64,000 nucleotides of DNA from Caulobacter segnis. GTDB lineage: Bacteria > Pseudomonadota > Alphaproteobacteria > Caulobacterales > Caulobacteraceae. Each line of letters opens with the position of its first letter. The first letter of the stretch is position 1. Under the pieces are notes generated by a model that did not search any database, was not told the DNA's origin, and was given only the letters and a program-made list of their open reading frames with translations. Positions 53,121 to 62,456 of this stretch are shown one piece after another. The translations under genes were made by a program, and so were the position numbers. The stretch covers positions 5,003,001 through 5,067,000 of the forward strand of contig NZ_CP096040.1 in assembly GCF_023935105.1 (NCBI RefSeq), read 5' to 3'.

Positions 53121-54377
53121 CTAGCGGCCGTAGCGCGCGATCGAAAGATCGGCGGTCTCGATGTCGGGCGTACGGCGGCTGATGATGTCGCTGAGCACCT
53201 GGGCCGAGCCGCAGGCCATGGTCCAGCCCAGGGTGCCGTGGCCAGTGTTGAGATAGAGATTGCCGATCTTGGTGGGGCCGATCACCGGGGTGCTGTCGGG
53301 CGTCATCGGCCGCAGGCCAGACCAGAAGGTCGCCGCCTCCAGATCGCCCGCGCCAGGGAACAGGCTGCCGACCGAGCGTTGCAGGGTGGCGCGGCGACGT
53401 TCGGGCAGATCGTTGTTGTAGCCGGAGATCTCGGCCATGCCGCCCACGCGGATGCGATCGCCCAGCCGGGTGATGGCCACCTTGTAGGTCTCGTCCAGCA
53501 GGGTCGAGACCGGCGCGCGCTCGGCGTCGATGATCGGCGCGGTGATCGAATAGCCCTTCACCGGATAGACCGGCAGCTTCAGGCCCAGCGGACGCACCAG
53601 CCGCGCCGAGAAGCTGCCCAGGGCCACGACATAGGCGTCGGCCTTGATCGGACCGCGGGACGTGCGCACGGCGGTGATGTCGCGGCCATCGACTTCGATC
53701 GCCTCGATGGCGGTGTCGAACTGGAAGCGGACGCCCTGCCCCTCGGCCAGCTTGGCCAAGGCGTTGGTGAACTTGAAGCAGTCGCCGGTCTCGTCATTGG
53801 GCAGGCGCAAGCCCCCGACGAAGTCGTCGTCGGCGTGGGCCAGTCCGGGTTCGGCGGCGATGCAACCGGCCCGGTCCAGCACCTCGAACGGCACGCCGCC
53901 GGCGCGCAGAACCTCGATGTCCTTGTCGATCCCGTCCAGCTGATACTGGGTGCGGAAAAGCTGCAACGTGCCCTGCTGGCGCTCGTCATAGGCGATGCCG
54001 GTGGCGGCGCGCAGGTCGATCAGACGGTCGCGGCTATATTCCGCCAACCGCACCATGCGGCCCTTGTTGAGCGCGTAGCGGCGGGCCGTGCAGTTGCCCA
54101 GCATCGACAGCAGCCAGGCCAGCATCTCGCCGTCCAGCTGCGGGCGCAGGATCAGGGGGGCATGCTTCATCAGCAGCCACTTGATCGCCTTTTGCGGAAT
54201 GCCCGGCGCCGCCCAGGGCGAGGCGTAGCCCGGTGAAATCTCGCCGGCGTTGCCGAAACTGGTCTCCAAGGCCGGGCCGGCCTGGCGATCGACGACCGTC
54301 ACCTCATGCCCGGCCTGGGCCAGGTAATACGCCGTGGTGACGCCGACGACGCCGCCGCCTAGAACCGCGACCTTCAC
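53121..54377 (-). CDS. dadA: D-amino-acid dehydrogenase
   Basis: This FAD enzyme oxidises D-alanine to pyruvate and ammonia, passing electrons to the respiratory chain. It has 418 residues. The N-terminal FAD motif VLGGGVVGVTTAYYLAQAGHE, the Gly/Ser-rich FGNAGEISPGYASPWAAPG segment and C-terminal GHGTLGWTMACGSAQVLSD are typical of DadA. It overlaps the alanine racemase gene by 4 bases. An Lrp-type activator is divergent, the arrangement of a dad catabolic locus. Confidence 0.95.
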   Translation of the reverse strand: MKVAVLGGGVVGVTTAYYLAQAGHEVTVVDRQAGPALETSFGNAGEISPGYASPWAAPGIPQKAIKWLLMKHAPLILRPQLDGEMLAWLLSMLGNCTARRYALNKGRMVRLAEYSRDRLIDLRAATGIAYDERQQGTLQLFRTQYQLDGIDKDIEVLRAGGVPFEVLDRAGCIAAEPGLAHADDDFVGGLRLPNDETGDCFKFTNALAKLAEGQGVRFQFDTAIEAIEVDGRDITAVRTSRGPIKADAYVVALGSFSARLVRPLGLKLPVYPVKGYSITAPIIDAERAPVSTLLDETYKVAITRLGDRIRVGGMAEISGYNNDLPERRRATLQRSVGSLFPGAGDLEAATFWSGLRPMTPDSTPVIGPTKIGNLYLNTGHGTLGWTMACGSAQVLSDIISRRTPDIETADLSIARYGR

Positions 54378-55546
54378 GACCGCGCGCCCGCTTGGCGCAG
54401 CGAAATGGGAAGCTGCTGCATGACGGGATCCTCCACATAGGTCCGGTGATACCGGCGCCCGAGGTTGGTCAGGATTTCATAGGGGATGGTTGCGGCGTCG
54501 CGGGCCACATCTTCCAGGGTCTGGTGTGGACCCAGCAACTCGACGAGATCGCCAAGCTTCAGGGCCAGTCCCCGTTCGCCCAACGCCGAGACGTCCAAAG
54601 TGATGCTGTCCATCGAGACTCGGCCGGCGATCGGCAGACGAACGCCCTGATAATAGGCCGCGCCCGTGTTGCTGAGATGGCGCGGCCAGCCGTCCGCATA
54701 GCCGACGGCGATGGTGGCGATCCGGCCCGCCGTCTCGCGCGCATAGGTCAGGCCGTAGCCGACCCGATCGCCGGCGGCGACGTCACGCACCTGAATCACC
54801 CTGGCGTCCAGGCGCACCACCGGGCGCATTGGATTGGGCCCGGCGTTGGGCGAAGCGCCATACAGACCGACACCGGGCCGGACGAGATTTCCGTGATGCG
54901 AAGCGTCCAAGAAGATCCCACCAGAATTGGCGAGCGACCAACGCGCGGCCGGCAGACGATCGGCCAGGGCCGCGAACCTGGCCCTCTGCTCGGCGTTGCT
55001 AGCGGCCGCAGGCTCGTCGGAACAGGCCAGATGGCTCATCACCAGCGCCAGCGAAACCTCATCGAAGAACGTGGCGTCGGCCAGGAGCTCATCCAGATCC
55101 GCCTCCGAAAGACCTAACCGGGCCATGCCGCTGTCGATCTGGATCACCGCCGGCAGCGCCGCGCCTCGAGAGGCAGCCAGATCGCGCCAGCGCCAGGCCT
55201 GCTCCAGGCCATTGAGCACGGGGATCACGCCGGCGGTCAGGCAGGTCGTTTCAGCGCCGGGCTGCAGGCCGTTCAGCACATAGAGCTTTGCGCCAGGCGA
55301 CAGCGCCGACTTGAGAGCCAAGGCTTCTTCCAGATGGGCGACGAAGAAGTCTTCGCACCCGGCCCGCTCGAACACGGGCGCGACCTGTCGGGCGCCCAGC
55401 CCATAGGCGTCGGCCTTCACCACCGCCGCAGTCCTGCTGGGCCAAACGCGACGGGCAAGGTCTAGATAATTAGCCGCCAGGGCCGTCAGGTCGATACGGA
55501 GCAGACCACCGGCCATGTCGCGAGAAGGCTCGCCCATCATCGTCAT
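54374..55546 (-). CDS. Alanine racemase (catabolic type)
   Basis: This PLP enzyme interconverts L- and D-alanine to feed DadA. It has 390 residues. PLP-Lys44 lies in AVVKADAYGLG, and the C-terminal domain has ATIAVGYADGW and RVSMDSITLDV with the region around the second catalytic Tyr. GAGG precedes the ATG at 55546. The locus context (DadA, RidA, Lrp) marks it as the catabolic rather than cell-wall isozyme. Confidence 0.93.
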   Translation of the reverse strand: MTMMGEPSRDMAGGLLRIDLTALAANYLDLARRVWPSRTAAVVKADAYGLGARQVAPVFERAGCEDFFVAHLEEALALKSALSPGAKLYVLNGLQPGAETTCLTAGVIPVLNGLEQAWRWRDLAASRGAALPAVIQIDSGMARLGLSEADLDELLADATFFDEVSLALVMSHLACSDEPAAASNAEQRARFAALADRLPAARWSLANSGGIFLDASHHGNLVRPGVGLYGASPNAGPNPMRPVVRLDARVIQVRDVAAGDRVGYGLTYARETAGRIATIAVGYADGWPRHLSNTGAAYYQGVRLPIAGRVSMDSITLDVSALGERGLALKLGDLVELLGPHQTLEDVARDAATIPYEILTNLGRRYHRTYVEDPVMQQLPISLRQAGARS

Positions 55547-55603
55547 CGATCCTCAGCGGCAGCTGAACGCAACCATGACCGTAAAGAAACGAGCTTCGAA
55601 TGA

Positions 55604-55634
55604 ATGACTTATAGTTCGCAGATATCTCTATAAT
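55604..55634 (+). promoter_or_regulatory. Promoter of the Lrp gene
   Basis: A perfect TATAAT at 55629-55634 lies about 42 bases before the Lrp start, with a TGACTT/ATGACT element 18-19 bases upstream as a weak -35. The AT-rich surroundings would suit Lrp autoregulation, but no clear Lrp box is visible. Confidence 0.5.
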
Positions 55635-55675
55635 GCGCCCCAGAACGACGCCATGTTGCACAAGACTCGAATAAC

Positions 55676-56131
55676 ATGCTGAAGCTCGACATTCTCGACC
55701 GGAAGATCATCGGCCTGTTGCGCGTCAATGGCCGCATGCCCAACAACGAGCTCGCCGCCCAGGTCGGCCTCTCGGCCTCGGCCTGCCTTCGGCGCGTCAA
55801 GGCGCTGGAGGAAAGCGGCGCGATCCGGGGTTACGCCGCCATCATCTCCGAGGCCGTGGCCGATGACGGCGTGGTCGCCATCGTTCGCATCACGCTCGAC
55901 AAGCAGACCGAGGACTATCTGAGCCGCTTCGAGCAGGCAGTGCGAATGCATCCCGAGATCGCAGAATGCTTCCTGATGACCGGCGACGCCGATTACATCC
56001 TACGCGCCACAGCCTCGAGCACGGCGGCCTACGAGCGGATTCATACCGAGATCTTGTCTCGCCTCCCCGGCGTCGCCCGCATCAATTCCAGCTTCGCGAT
56101 CCGCAGTGTAATGGTGGCCAAGTCAGGCTAG
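55676..56131 (+). CDS. Lrp/AsnC-family regulator of the alanine locus
   Basis: The regulator has 151 residues: an N-terminal helix-turn-helix (NNELAAQVGLSASACLRRVKAL) and a RAM ligand-binding domain (VRITLDKQTEDYLSRF, ECFLMTGDADYILRA). It diverges from the alanine racemase gene, as in proteobacterial dad loci where Lrp activates alanine catabolism. No clear ribosome site precedes the ATG, so the transcript may have a short or leaderless 5' end. Confidence 0.9.
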   Translation: MLKLDILDRKIIGLLRVNGRMPNNELAAQVGLSASACLRRVKALEESGAIRGYAAIISEAVADDGVVAIVRITLDKQTEDYLSRFEQAVRMHPEIAECFLMTGDADYILRATASSTAAYERIHTEILSRLPGVARINSSFAIRSVMVAKSG

Positions 56132-56388
56132 ACATAAATTCTCCCGTCGAGCGACACGGCCGATCTCGACAAAGTCGAGGCGCCCTCGCAAGGACCGACC
56201 TACGCCATTTCCTGACGTTGGCAGCCTGCCAGATCCAGACATTCGCTGTCGGTTGTTAGTGCCTGCCCAATCCGCTGAAGGACCTGGCTCATCCCGATCG
56301 CCGGTCACTTGCGCAACGACAAACGGGAGACGGCTGGCGAGGACAGTGACATTTGCCATCAGCAGCCATCGCGCGGCGCCTAGCGGTT

Positions 56389-57171
56389 CTACTGCATGAA
56401 CCAGCCGTGACTGACCACGATCGATTGGCCGGTCAGGGCGTTCGTCGGAAAGCCGGCCAGGAACACGGCGGTTTTGGCCACGTCATCCACCGTCGTGAAC
56501 TCGCCATCGACGGTGTCCTTCAGCATCACGGTTTTGACCACGTCCTCCTCACTAATCCCCAGCGCCTTGGCCTGTTCGGGAATCTGCTTTTCCACCAGGG
56601 GCGTGCGGACGAAGCCGGGACAGATGATGTTGGCGCGAACGCCGTGCTTGGCGCCTTCCTTGGCCACCACCTTGGCCAAGCCCTCCAGCCCGTGCTTGGC
56701 GGTGACGTAAGGGGCCTTGAGCAGCGAGGCTTCCTTGGAGTGCACCGAGCCCATGTAGATCACGCTGCCGCCGCGGCCCTGCGCGTACATGCGTTGCAGG
56801 CACGCCCGCGTGGTCAGGAAGGCGCCGTCCAGGTGGATGGCCAGCAGCTTCTTCCAGTCGGAGAACTTGTAGGTCTCGATCGGGCCGACGATCTGGATGC
56901 CGGCGTTGGAGACCAAGATATCGATGCCGCCGAACTTCTTGGCGACGGCCTCGATCCCGGCCTCCACCTGATCCTCGTCGGTGACGTCCATGGCCACGCC
57001 GAAGGCGCGCTGGCCGGTCGGGTCGAACTCCAGGGCGGTGGCGGTGGCGGCTTCGACGTTGAGATCGGCGATCGCCACCTTCGCGCCATTGGCCAGGAAT
57101 TCCTTGGCGATGTCCTTGCCAATGCCGCTGGCCGCGCCGGTGATCACGGCGACCTTATCTTGCAAGCTCAT
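56389..57171 (-). CDS. bdhA: 3-hydroxybutyrate dehydrogenase
   Basis: This short-chain dehydrogenase oxidises D-3-hydroxybutyrate to acetoacetate with NAD. It has 260 residues. The Rossmann motif TGAASGIG and the catalytic Ser142-Tyr155-Lys159 set are present. The BdhA-specific stretch GFVRTPLVEKQIPEQAK and the C-terminal SHGWFMQ support the specific name. It ends 3 bases before the patatin-like gene begins its stop, and the pair probably serves polyhydroxybutyrate or lipid turnover. Confidence 0.93.
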   Translation of the reverse strand: MSLQDKVAVITGAASGIGKDIAKEFLANGAKVAIADLNVEAATATALEFDPTGQRAFGVAMDVTDEDQVEAGIEAVAKKFGGIDILVSNAGIQIVGPIETYKFSDWKKLLAIHLDGAFLTTRACLQRMYAQGRGGSVIYMGSVHSKEASLLKAPYVTAKHGLEGLAKVVAKEGAKHGVRANIICPGFVRTPLVEKQIPEQAKALGISEEDVVKTVMLKDTVDGEFTTVDDVAKTAVFLAGFPTNALTGQSIVVSHGWFMQ

Positions 57172-57174
57172 GGG

Positions 57175-58368
57175 TCAGTCCTTTGCGGGAGACGAGGATG
57201 GGGTCGTGAAGTCGAAGGTCCGCACGGAGTGGGCCGCCGTCGGCGGCGTCAGCACCTCAGGGTGGGACAGAGTGAGCAGCGCGTCGCGACGGCCGGCCGC
57301 CCAGTGCTCTTCCATGGTCCGGCGCGAGAACTCGTAGTCCTTGGACTGGCCTTCATAGGTGGCTGATCGATAGACCAGCTGGACGATGTTGTAGACGGCC
57401 GGGTCCGAGGCCTCGGCCAACAGCCGCGCCTGGGGCGTGGCGGCCAGTTCGGCCGGCATCTGGGCCAGCAGTTCGTTGAAGGCGGCGCGCAGCGTCTGGA
57501 TCCGCTCGAAGCCGTCGGTCGCCGCGCGGGTGCGGCTGGAGAATTGCACCTCCTTCATCCGCACCGCCACCTCCGACAGGTCGCGCGGCAGAACACCCTG
57601 AGCGCTCCAAAGGTCGACCTGAAAAATCAGGGTGTCGAGGTCCGAGCGCGCGGACAGCACCCAGTCCAGCGGCGTGTTGGAGACCATGCCGCCGTCCCAA
57701 TAGAACTCGCCGTCGATCTCGACCGCGTCGAAGGCCGGCGGCAGGGCGCCGCTGGCCATGACGTGTTCGGGACGAATGACGTCGGCCTCATTGTCGAAAT
57801 AGGCGAAGTTGCCAGTGCGCACGTTCACCGCCCCGACGCTGAAGCGCATGGTCTTGCTGTTGATGCGATCGAAATCGACCAGTCGCTCCAAGGTCGGCTT
57901 GAGGGCCGAGGTGTCGTACCAGCTGGTCGCCCCCGCCAGGCCCGCGGGCATCAGAAACGGCGGCGGCAGGCGCGGCCGGAAGAAGCCTGGAACGCCCTTG
58001 GCCATGATCTCGCCGGCCGACAGTTGGTTGACCCAGCCGCGCGCGGCGTCGCCGTTCAGCATGTCCGACCAATAGCTGGACCAGCCGCCGTCATGCGGCT
58101 GGCTGACCATCTCCCAGAACTCACGAAGGCGCGCACAGCGGGTCTCGCGAGGATTGCCGGCGATGATGGCGCTGTTGATCGCCCCGATCGAGATGCCCGC
58201 GATCCAGGTCGGCTCGACATTGGCGTCCAGCAAGGCCTCGTAGACACCGGCCTGGTAGGCGCCGAGCGCCCCGCCGCCCTGCAGCAGCAGGGCCACGCTC
58301 TCGAAGGCCGTGGCGGTGGGTTTGACCTTCTCGGGGACGGCGACCGCTTTGCGCGCCCGGTTACTCAC
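57175..58368 (-). CDS. Patatin-like phospholipase
   Basis: This lipid acyl hydrolase has 397 residues. The oxyanion motif LQGGGALGAYQAG, the nucleophile Ser60 in GISIGAINS and the dyad Asp225 in YWDGGMVSN are intact. A C-terminal ~110-residue extension is typical of the DUF3734-type patatins encoded beside bdhA in proteobacteria. It overlaps the CMD-family gene by 8 bases, making a three-gene operon with bdhA. Confidence 0.93.
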   Translation of the reverse strand: MSNRARKAVAVPEKVKPTATAFESVALLLQGGGALGAYQAGVYEALLDANVEPTWIAGISIGAINSAIIAGNPRETRCARLREFWEMVSQPHDGGWSSYWSDMLNGDAARGWVNQLSAGEIMAKGVPGFFRPRLPPPFLMPAGLAGATSWYDTSALKPTLERLVDFDRINSKTMRFSVGAVNVRTGNFAYFDNEADVIRPEHVMASGALPPAFDAVEIDGEFYWDGGMVSNTPLDWVLSARSDLDTLIFQVDLWSAQGVLPRDLSEVAVRMKEVQFSSRTRAATDGFERIQTLRAAFNELLAQMPAELAATPQARLLAEASDPAVYNIVQLVYRSATYEGQSKDYEFSRRTMEEHWAAGRRDALLTLSHPEVLTPPTAAHSVRTFDFTTPSSSPAKD

Positions 58369-58927
58369 GTTCGGGAACCGGCACGTTGAAGCCGTTCAGC
58401 GTCACCGAGACCAGGGCGTAGAGGCCGACCAGATAGATCAGTTCGTTGGCCCCGTGCTGGCCGAAGGTCTTGACCGCCAGGGCGTAGAGCGGTTCGGGCA
58501 GGACACCGCCGCGCGACAGCGCGTAGGCCACGTCGAAGGCCACGCTCTCGTCAGGCGCCAGGTCGGTGGGCTTCAGGTCGGCCATCATCGTCGCCAGACG
58601 CTCGGCCGGCATGCCTTCGCGTTCGGCGACGGCGATGTGGGCATAGATTTCGTAGGCGGCGTCGTAGCGGGCGCCGACCACCAGAATGGCGATCTGGCGG
58701 ACATGATCGGGCAGGACCGCGTTGGCGGTCATCGCCAGGGTGAAATCCCAGATGGCCTTGCCGATCGCCGGCTCGTGCAGCCAAGGGTTCCACGGCCCCA
58801 TCAACGCGCCGTCCTCGCGCTCGACCTTGAAGGCGTTGAAGTGACCGGCGATGCCCTTTCGCATGTCCTCGTAGAGCGGCTTTTGTTCAGGCGTCAGGTC
58901 GGCGGGAGCGATCAGAGGCAAGCGCAT
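58361..58927 (-). CDS. Carboxymuconolactone decarboxylase-family protein
   Basis: This AhpD-like fold protein has 188 residues from the ATG at 58927, preceded by GGAAGGA. The helical core includes HVRQIAILVVGARYDAAYE and the conserved GANELIYLVGLY. The redox CxxC pair of AhpD is absent, so it belongs to the CMD-like branch of unknown activity. It heads the operon with patatin and bdhA. Confidence 0.85.
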   Translation of the reverse strand: MRLPLIAPADLTPEQKPLYEDMRKGIAGHFNAFKVEREDGALMGPWNPWLHEPAIGKAIWDFTLAMTANAVLPDHVRQIAILVVGARYDAAYEIYAHIAVAEREGMPAERLATMMADLKPTDLAPDESVAFDVAYALSRGGVLPEPLYALAVKTFGQHGANELIYLVGLYALVSVTLNGFNVPVPERE

Positions 58928-59361
58928 CGTGGATCCTTCCGAAGAGGGCGACGAGCCCTCTGGTCCACCAGGAATGGTGCAGCGCAGCAAGTCACTCCGA
59001 TCGTGGCCAGATCACGGCGATACGGTATTGTGCAGTTCAATCACCAAGGCACGCCGCGCGGTGCAACGAGGGCAGCATCAAAGGTTGAAGCTCGCCGCAA
59101 GAGCAGACGCTTGGGGGTCCCGATCATCGCAGTTCCGGCGCGGAGTAAGCGCCGCTTCTCCAGCCTGGTTGCGCCAATTTCTGACGTTGGCGCACCTTCC
59201 GGTAACCGGACGCTCGGCGCGGAGCGAGAAGACCGTCCACGACCTATTGCGGACGTCTGGCGCGGTGCGTCCTTCGAGGCGCGCTCAGGAGCGCGCACCT
59301 CAGGATGAGGTCGTTAGTGAAATGAATTCCTCGTCCTGAGGCGCCCGCGCACGACCGGCTC
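58928..59361. other. Intergenic region with palindromic repeat
   Basis: The stretch contains a palindromic repeat at 59267-59341 and the promoter region of the CMD-family operon. Nothing else is recognised. Confidence 0.5.
59267..59341. repeat. Palindromic intergenic repeat (alphaproteobacterial type)
   Basis: GCGTCCTTCGAGG, an inner 7-base stem GCGCGCT/AGCGCGC and CCTCAGGATGAGG (59298-59310) form a compact palindromic unit. An inverted partial copy CCTCGTCCTGAGG lies at 59329-59341, matching 12 of 13 bases. Units with CCTCATCCTGAGG and TCGAAGGACGC are common dispersed repeats in Caulobacterales and Rhizobiales genomes. Confidence 0.75.
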
Positions 59362-60297
59362 TCAGTCGACCTCAAATCCGGCGCGCTGCAACTGGACCAG
59401 CATGCTTTCCGGGCCGACAAGGTGATAAAGGCCAACAACGACCAGCGTGGGCTTCGGACCGTTCAGCATCGTCTCGAAGCGCGGAACCCAGGCGCGATTC
59501 CGATCGACCGTGAGCTTGGCATAAAGCTCGGGATAATCGCGACGTTCGTGATCGACAAAATCAGCCGCCGCCGCCTGTCGGCCTGCGAGCCAGTCTGTCG
59601 ATATCCGTTCGGAACCTTCGCGGCCCAACAACGCGCCATCGACGGCGTAGCAAACGAACTGCGCTTCCTGTTTCGGGGTCATGCCGGCGAACCAGGCAAA
59701 GACGTCGTCCTTCACTTCGAACTCGCTCGAGACTGGAATCCCAATTTCGGTGGCCCGTGCGCTGAGAACAGCGTTGGCCGATTTCCCGGTCAGACCTGCG
59801 GCTCGGTAACCAGCGTCCTCGATCGTCGCGCCGATCAGCCACGGCCGCGCGCCAGCAAGATCGTTCATGGATACCGCGCACAGGGCCAGCGCCGTCTTCA
59901 AACGGGCCAACTGCTCCGGCGACAGGAGCTCCAGAGGCGACGGCGACGTCGACATGCCAAACTGCTTGATGAGTTCACCGCCGGGACGCCGGTAGATCTG
60001 GTTCGTTTCGGTCCAGAGACGGCCACAACGCTCCAGCAACGCCACGATCTCAGGGGCATGCCAATCAACAGGGCGGGGCAGGGTTTCGCCTAGAATATAG
60101 ATGCGCTTGCCGCCCTTCTTGACCGTCCAGAGCGGCGCCTTGGGGGCCGCAAGCACCGATTTTGGCGCTAAAGCAACGCAAGCTGCGGGGAGGCTATAGT
60201 TGAGGAACTGGCGTCGCGTGCGCTGACTTTCCGGCAATGGGGCATCGACACTTGCCAGGAGGGCAAGCTCAGGCAGCGGCGTCCTCGGTTCCTTCAT
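59362..60297 (-). CDS. TraB/GumN-family protein
   Basis: The protein has 311 residues with a twin-arginine-like signal at ~26-50 (RTRRQFLNYSLPAACVAL), so it is probably exported. The TraB/GumN domain is recognisable from YILGETLPRP near the N-terminus to the C-terminal TLVVVGLYHLVGPESML. The family is thought to include metal-dependent proteases with an unknown role in bacteria. The GE motif (ILGETL) replaces the more usual GTxH start motif, so activity is uncertain. Confidence 0.8.
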   Translation of the reverse strand: MKEPRTPLPELALLASVDAPLPESQRTRRQFLNYSLPAACVALAPKSVLAAPKAPLWTVKKGGKRIYILGETLPRPVDWHAPEIVALLERCGRLWTETNQIYRRPGGELIKQFGMSTSPSPLELLSPEQLARLKTALALCAVSMNDLAGARPWLIGATIEDAGYRAAGLTGKSANAVLSARATEIGIPVSSEFEVKDDVFAWFAGMTPKQEAQFVCYAVDGALLGREGSERISTDWLAGRQAAAADFVDHERRDYPELYAKLTVDRNRAWVPRFETMLNGPKPTLVVVGLYHLVGPESMLVQLQRAGFEVD

Positions 60298-60528
60298 GCA
60301 GCCAGTCCTCCCGTCCAGTCCAAAAGGACGTTCGCACGCGCCGGTGCTCGCATCACCTTAAGTTTAGGTCATGTCGAAGGCGACCGAACGTCGCCATGCC
60401 AACGCCGGCTCCTGGCGCAGGGCGATCTCTGAAAGGCCCGTCTGAAGGACCGGCTTCGACCCATGGCGGACGTCAGGCCGGACCAGCTCGCAGCGACGGC
60501 CCCAGCCGTGCTCCGGGAATCTGTCCTT

Positions 60529-61422
60529 TCAAGCCAGCATCGACTGCTGTGCGAAGATACCTGCCATCGCGCCCTGCCAGATCGCCGTGGTGACCGAGGG
60601 GATTCCGGGGTTGGCGAGGTCGCCGGCGGCGTAGATGCCGGGCACGCTGGTTTCGCGGCGATCGTCGGTCTTGAGGGCGATGCCGGTTGGCGTATTGACC
60701 GTGGCGAGGCCCAGGGAATCATGCAGGCTTGCGGACGGCTTGGTACGCGGATGCGCGAACAGGATATTGACCGCTACATCGAGGCCGGTATGGAGCTTGA
60801 GGGTGGCTCCATGGGTTCCGTGACGGGCGATCCCGGTGACCCGGCCATCAACGACCGGGGTGTTGCGGCCTGCCAAATCGGCCCGGATTTCAGGCGCGAT
60901 GTCGTGACCATCGGCGAAGACTGTCAGCTTGTCGGTCCAATCGTGGAACAGCTTGACCTGATTCATTGACTGCGGACCCGACCAGACAAGGCCCCAATGC
61001 TGGTCGGCAACTTCGAAGCCGTCGCAATAGGGGCATGGGATGATGGATGTGCCCCAACCTTCGGCATAACCTGGAACATCCGGCATCTGATCCACAACGC
61101 CATAGCTCAGGATCAAGCGGCGCGCCCTTAGGCTTTCGCCATCGCCAGTGACGATGGAAAAATTGTCGATGGCGCCGGTGATGCTGTCGGCGCGGCCATT
61201 GATCATCCTGATCGCAGGATAGCGCGATAGTTGCTGCCGCGCCTCGGCCCAGATGTCTGACGGGGGCTTGTGATCGTGGCCGAGCACGCCGTGCGAGCGT
61301 CCCGCGAAACGATTGCGCCGCAGGCCGGTATCGAGAACGGTGACCTTGCGACGAGCGCGGCCGAGCTGCAGCGCGGCGGCGAGGCCAGCGAAGCTGCCGC
61401 CGATGATGATGACATCGTCCAT
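60529..61422 (-). CDS. Thioredoxin-reductase-like FAD oxidoreductase
   Basis: This flavoprotein disulphide-reductase-like enzyme has 297 residues from the ATG at 61422. FAD motif VIIIGGSFAGLAAALQLG is N-terminal, IPCPYCDGFE carries a CxxC active site, and the second FAD motif is YAAGDLANPG. The middle NADPH motif is degenerate (WGLVWSGPQSMNQ), with no GGGxxA, so its partner may not be NADPH. It diverges from a TetR regulator across a perfect inverted repeat. Confidence 0.88.
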   Translation of the reverse strand: MDDVIIIGGSFAGLAAALQLGRARRKVTVLDTGLRRNRFAGRSHGVLGHDHKPPSDIWAEARQQLSRYPAIRMINGRADSITGAIDNFSIVTGDGESLRARRLILSYGVVDQMPDVPGYAEGWGTSIIPCPYCDGFEVADQHWGLVWSGPQSMNQVKLFHDWTDKLTVFADGHDIAPEIRADLAGRNTPVVDGRVTGIARHGTHGATLKLHTGLDVAVNILFAHPRTKPSASLHDSLGLATVNTPTGIALKTDDRRETSVPGIYAAGDLANPGIPSVTTAIWQGAMAGIFAQQSMLA

Positions 61423-61443
61423 GGTGATGAACCTACCCATTGG

Positions 61444-61485
61444 CTTGCACATTTTCGATACTGCGTGGTACCTTAAATGTGCAAG
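61444..61485. promoter_or_regulatory. Inverted repeat operator between oxidoreductase and TetR genes
   Basis: Perfect 11-base arms (CTTGCACATTT at 61444 and AAATGTGCAAG at 61475) are separated by 20 bases in the 94-base divergent gap. The position suggests that the TetR protein represses both genes here. Confidence 0.7.
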
Positions 61486-61516
61486 AATTGAGATACTGTC
61501 AAGTACTGGAATTGTC

Positions 61517-62164
61517 GTGACCGAAAACAGCCAGGCCCGGCGCGGCCGGCCCGCCAACGAGGCCCTTGGCCAAACAATCGTCGACGCCGCGTACGATCTC
61601 CTTGTGGAATTGGGTTTTCAAGCGACGACCTTGGACAAGGTCGCCCAGCGGGCGAAGATATCCAAGCTCAGCATCTATCGGCGCTTCGAGAACAAGGAGG
61701 CGCTGTTCAGCGCGGCCATTGCGGCCCACTGCCATCAGTTTGCACCACTGGCTCTCATTGAAGGCGTCGACGGTTCGGCCAAAGATCAGCTCATGGCGGT
61801 GGGATCATCCCTGCTTCGCACGCTGCTCAGCCCGGACGTCCGCGGTGTCGAAGCCATGATCATGGCCGACAAGACGAACCAAAAGTCGTTGGGCAAGCTC
61901 CACTACGAGGCCGGCCCTGCCTATATCATCGCCCAAATCGAGGCCTTGTTGCGTCAGTTGCACGCGAAGAAGCTTTTGAGCGTGCCCGATCCTGTCCAGT
62001 CCGCCCGCTTGTTTGCCGCGCTTTTCAAAGGATCCGATCTCCTGATGATTGCACGCTTTGATGAGGAGAGAGCACGGGGCGACAACGAAATCGAAGCTTA
62101 TTGCGAGTCAGCCATCGCCATGTTTATCGCCGCGCACGGAGGCGACGATCACGCAGGCGGATAG
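61517..62164 (+). CDS. TetR-family regulator
   Basis: This regulator has 215 residues from a GTG at 61517. The N-terminal helix-turn-helix is typical (TTLDKVAQRAKISKLSIYRRF) and the C-terminal helical domain resembles TetR_C groups that bind small hydrophobic ligands. It is divergent from the oxidoreductase gene. The GTG is favoured over longer in-frame readings because those would cross the operator. Confidence 0.87.
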   Translation: MTENSQARRGRPANEALGQTIVDAAYDLLVELGFQATTLDKVAQRAKISKLSIYRRFENKEALFSAAIAAHCHQFAPLALIEGVDGSAKDQLMAVGSSLLRTLLSPDVRGVEAMIMADKTNQKSLGKLHYEAGPAYIIAQIEALLRQLHAKKLLSVPDPVQSARLFAALFKGSDLLMIARFDEERARGDNEIEAYCESAIAMFIAAHGGDDHAGG

Positions 62165-62456
62165 CCACCCGTAGCGGACGCTAAAATTCCCTTTCTCAAA
62201 GAGAAGCCTTGCGGGGCGCCAGACGGCCAATCTCGACGTCTGCTCACCACACCCTCCGCGGCCGATCCGAAGGTCTGTGTCACCGGCCAGGCAGCGCCAA
62301 CGACGGACTCGAGCACCACTCCAGGAACGCGACATTCGGGTCCGACCAAGAAGGAAGGGCCGATATGTGGCGGACCTTTGCAAAATTGTCAGCGCGTCTA
62401 GGCTGCCGACACGGCCAGCGATATGCGCACCGTGTGCCTAGCCCCCATAGGAATCA

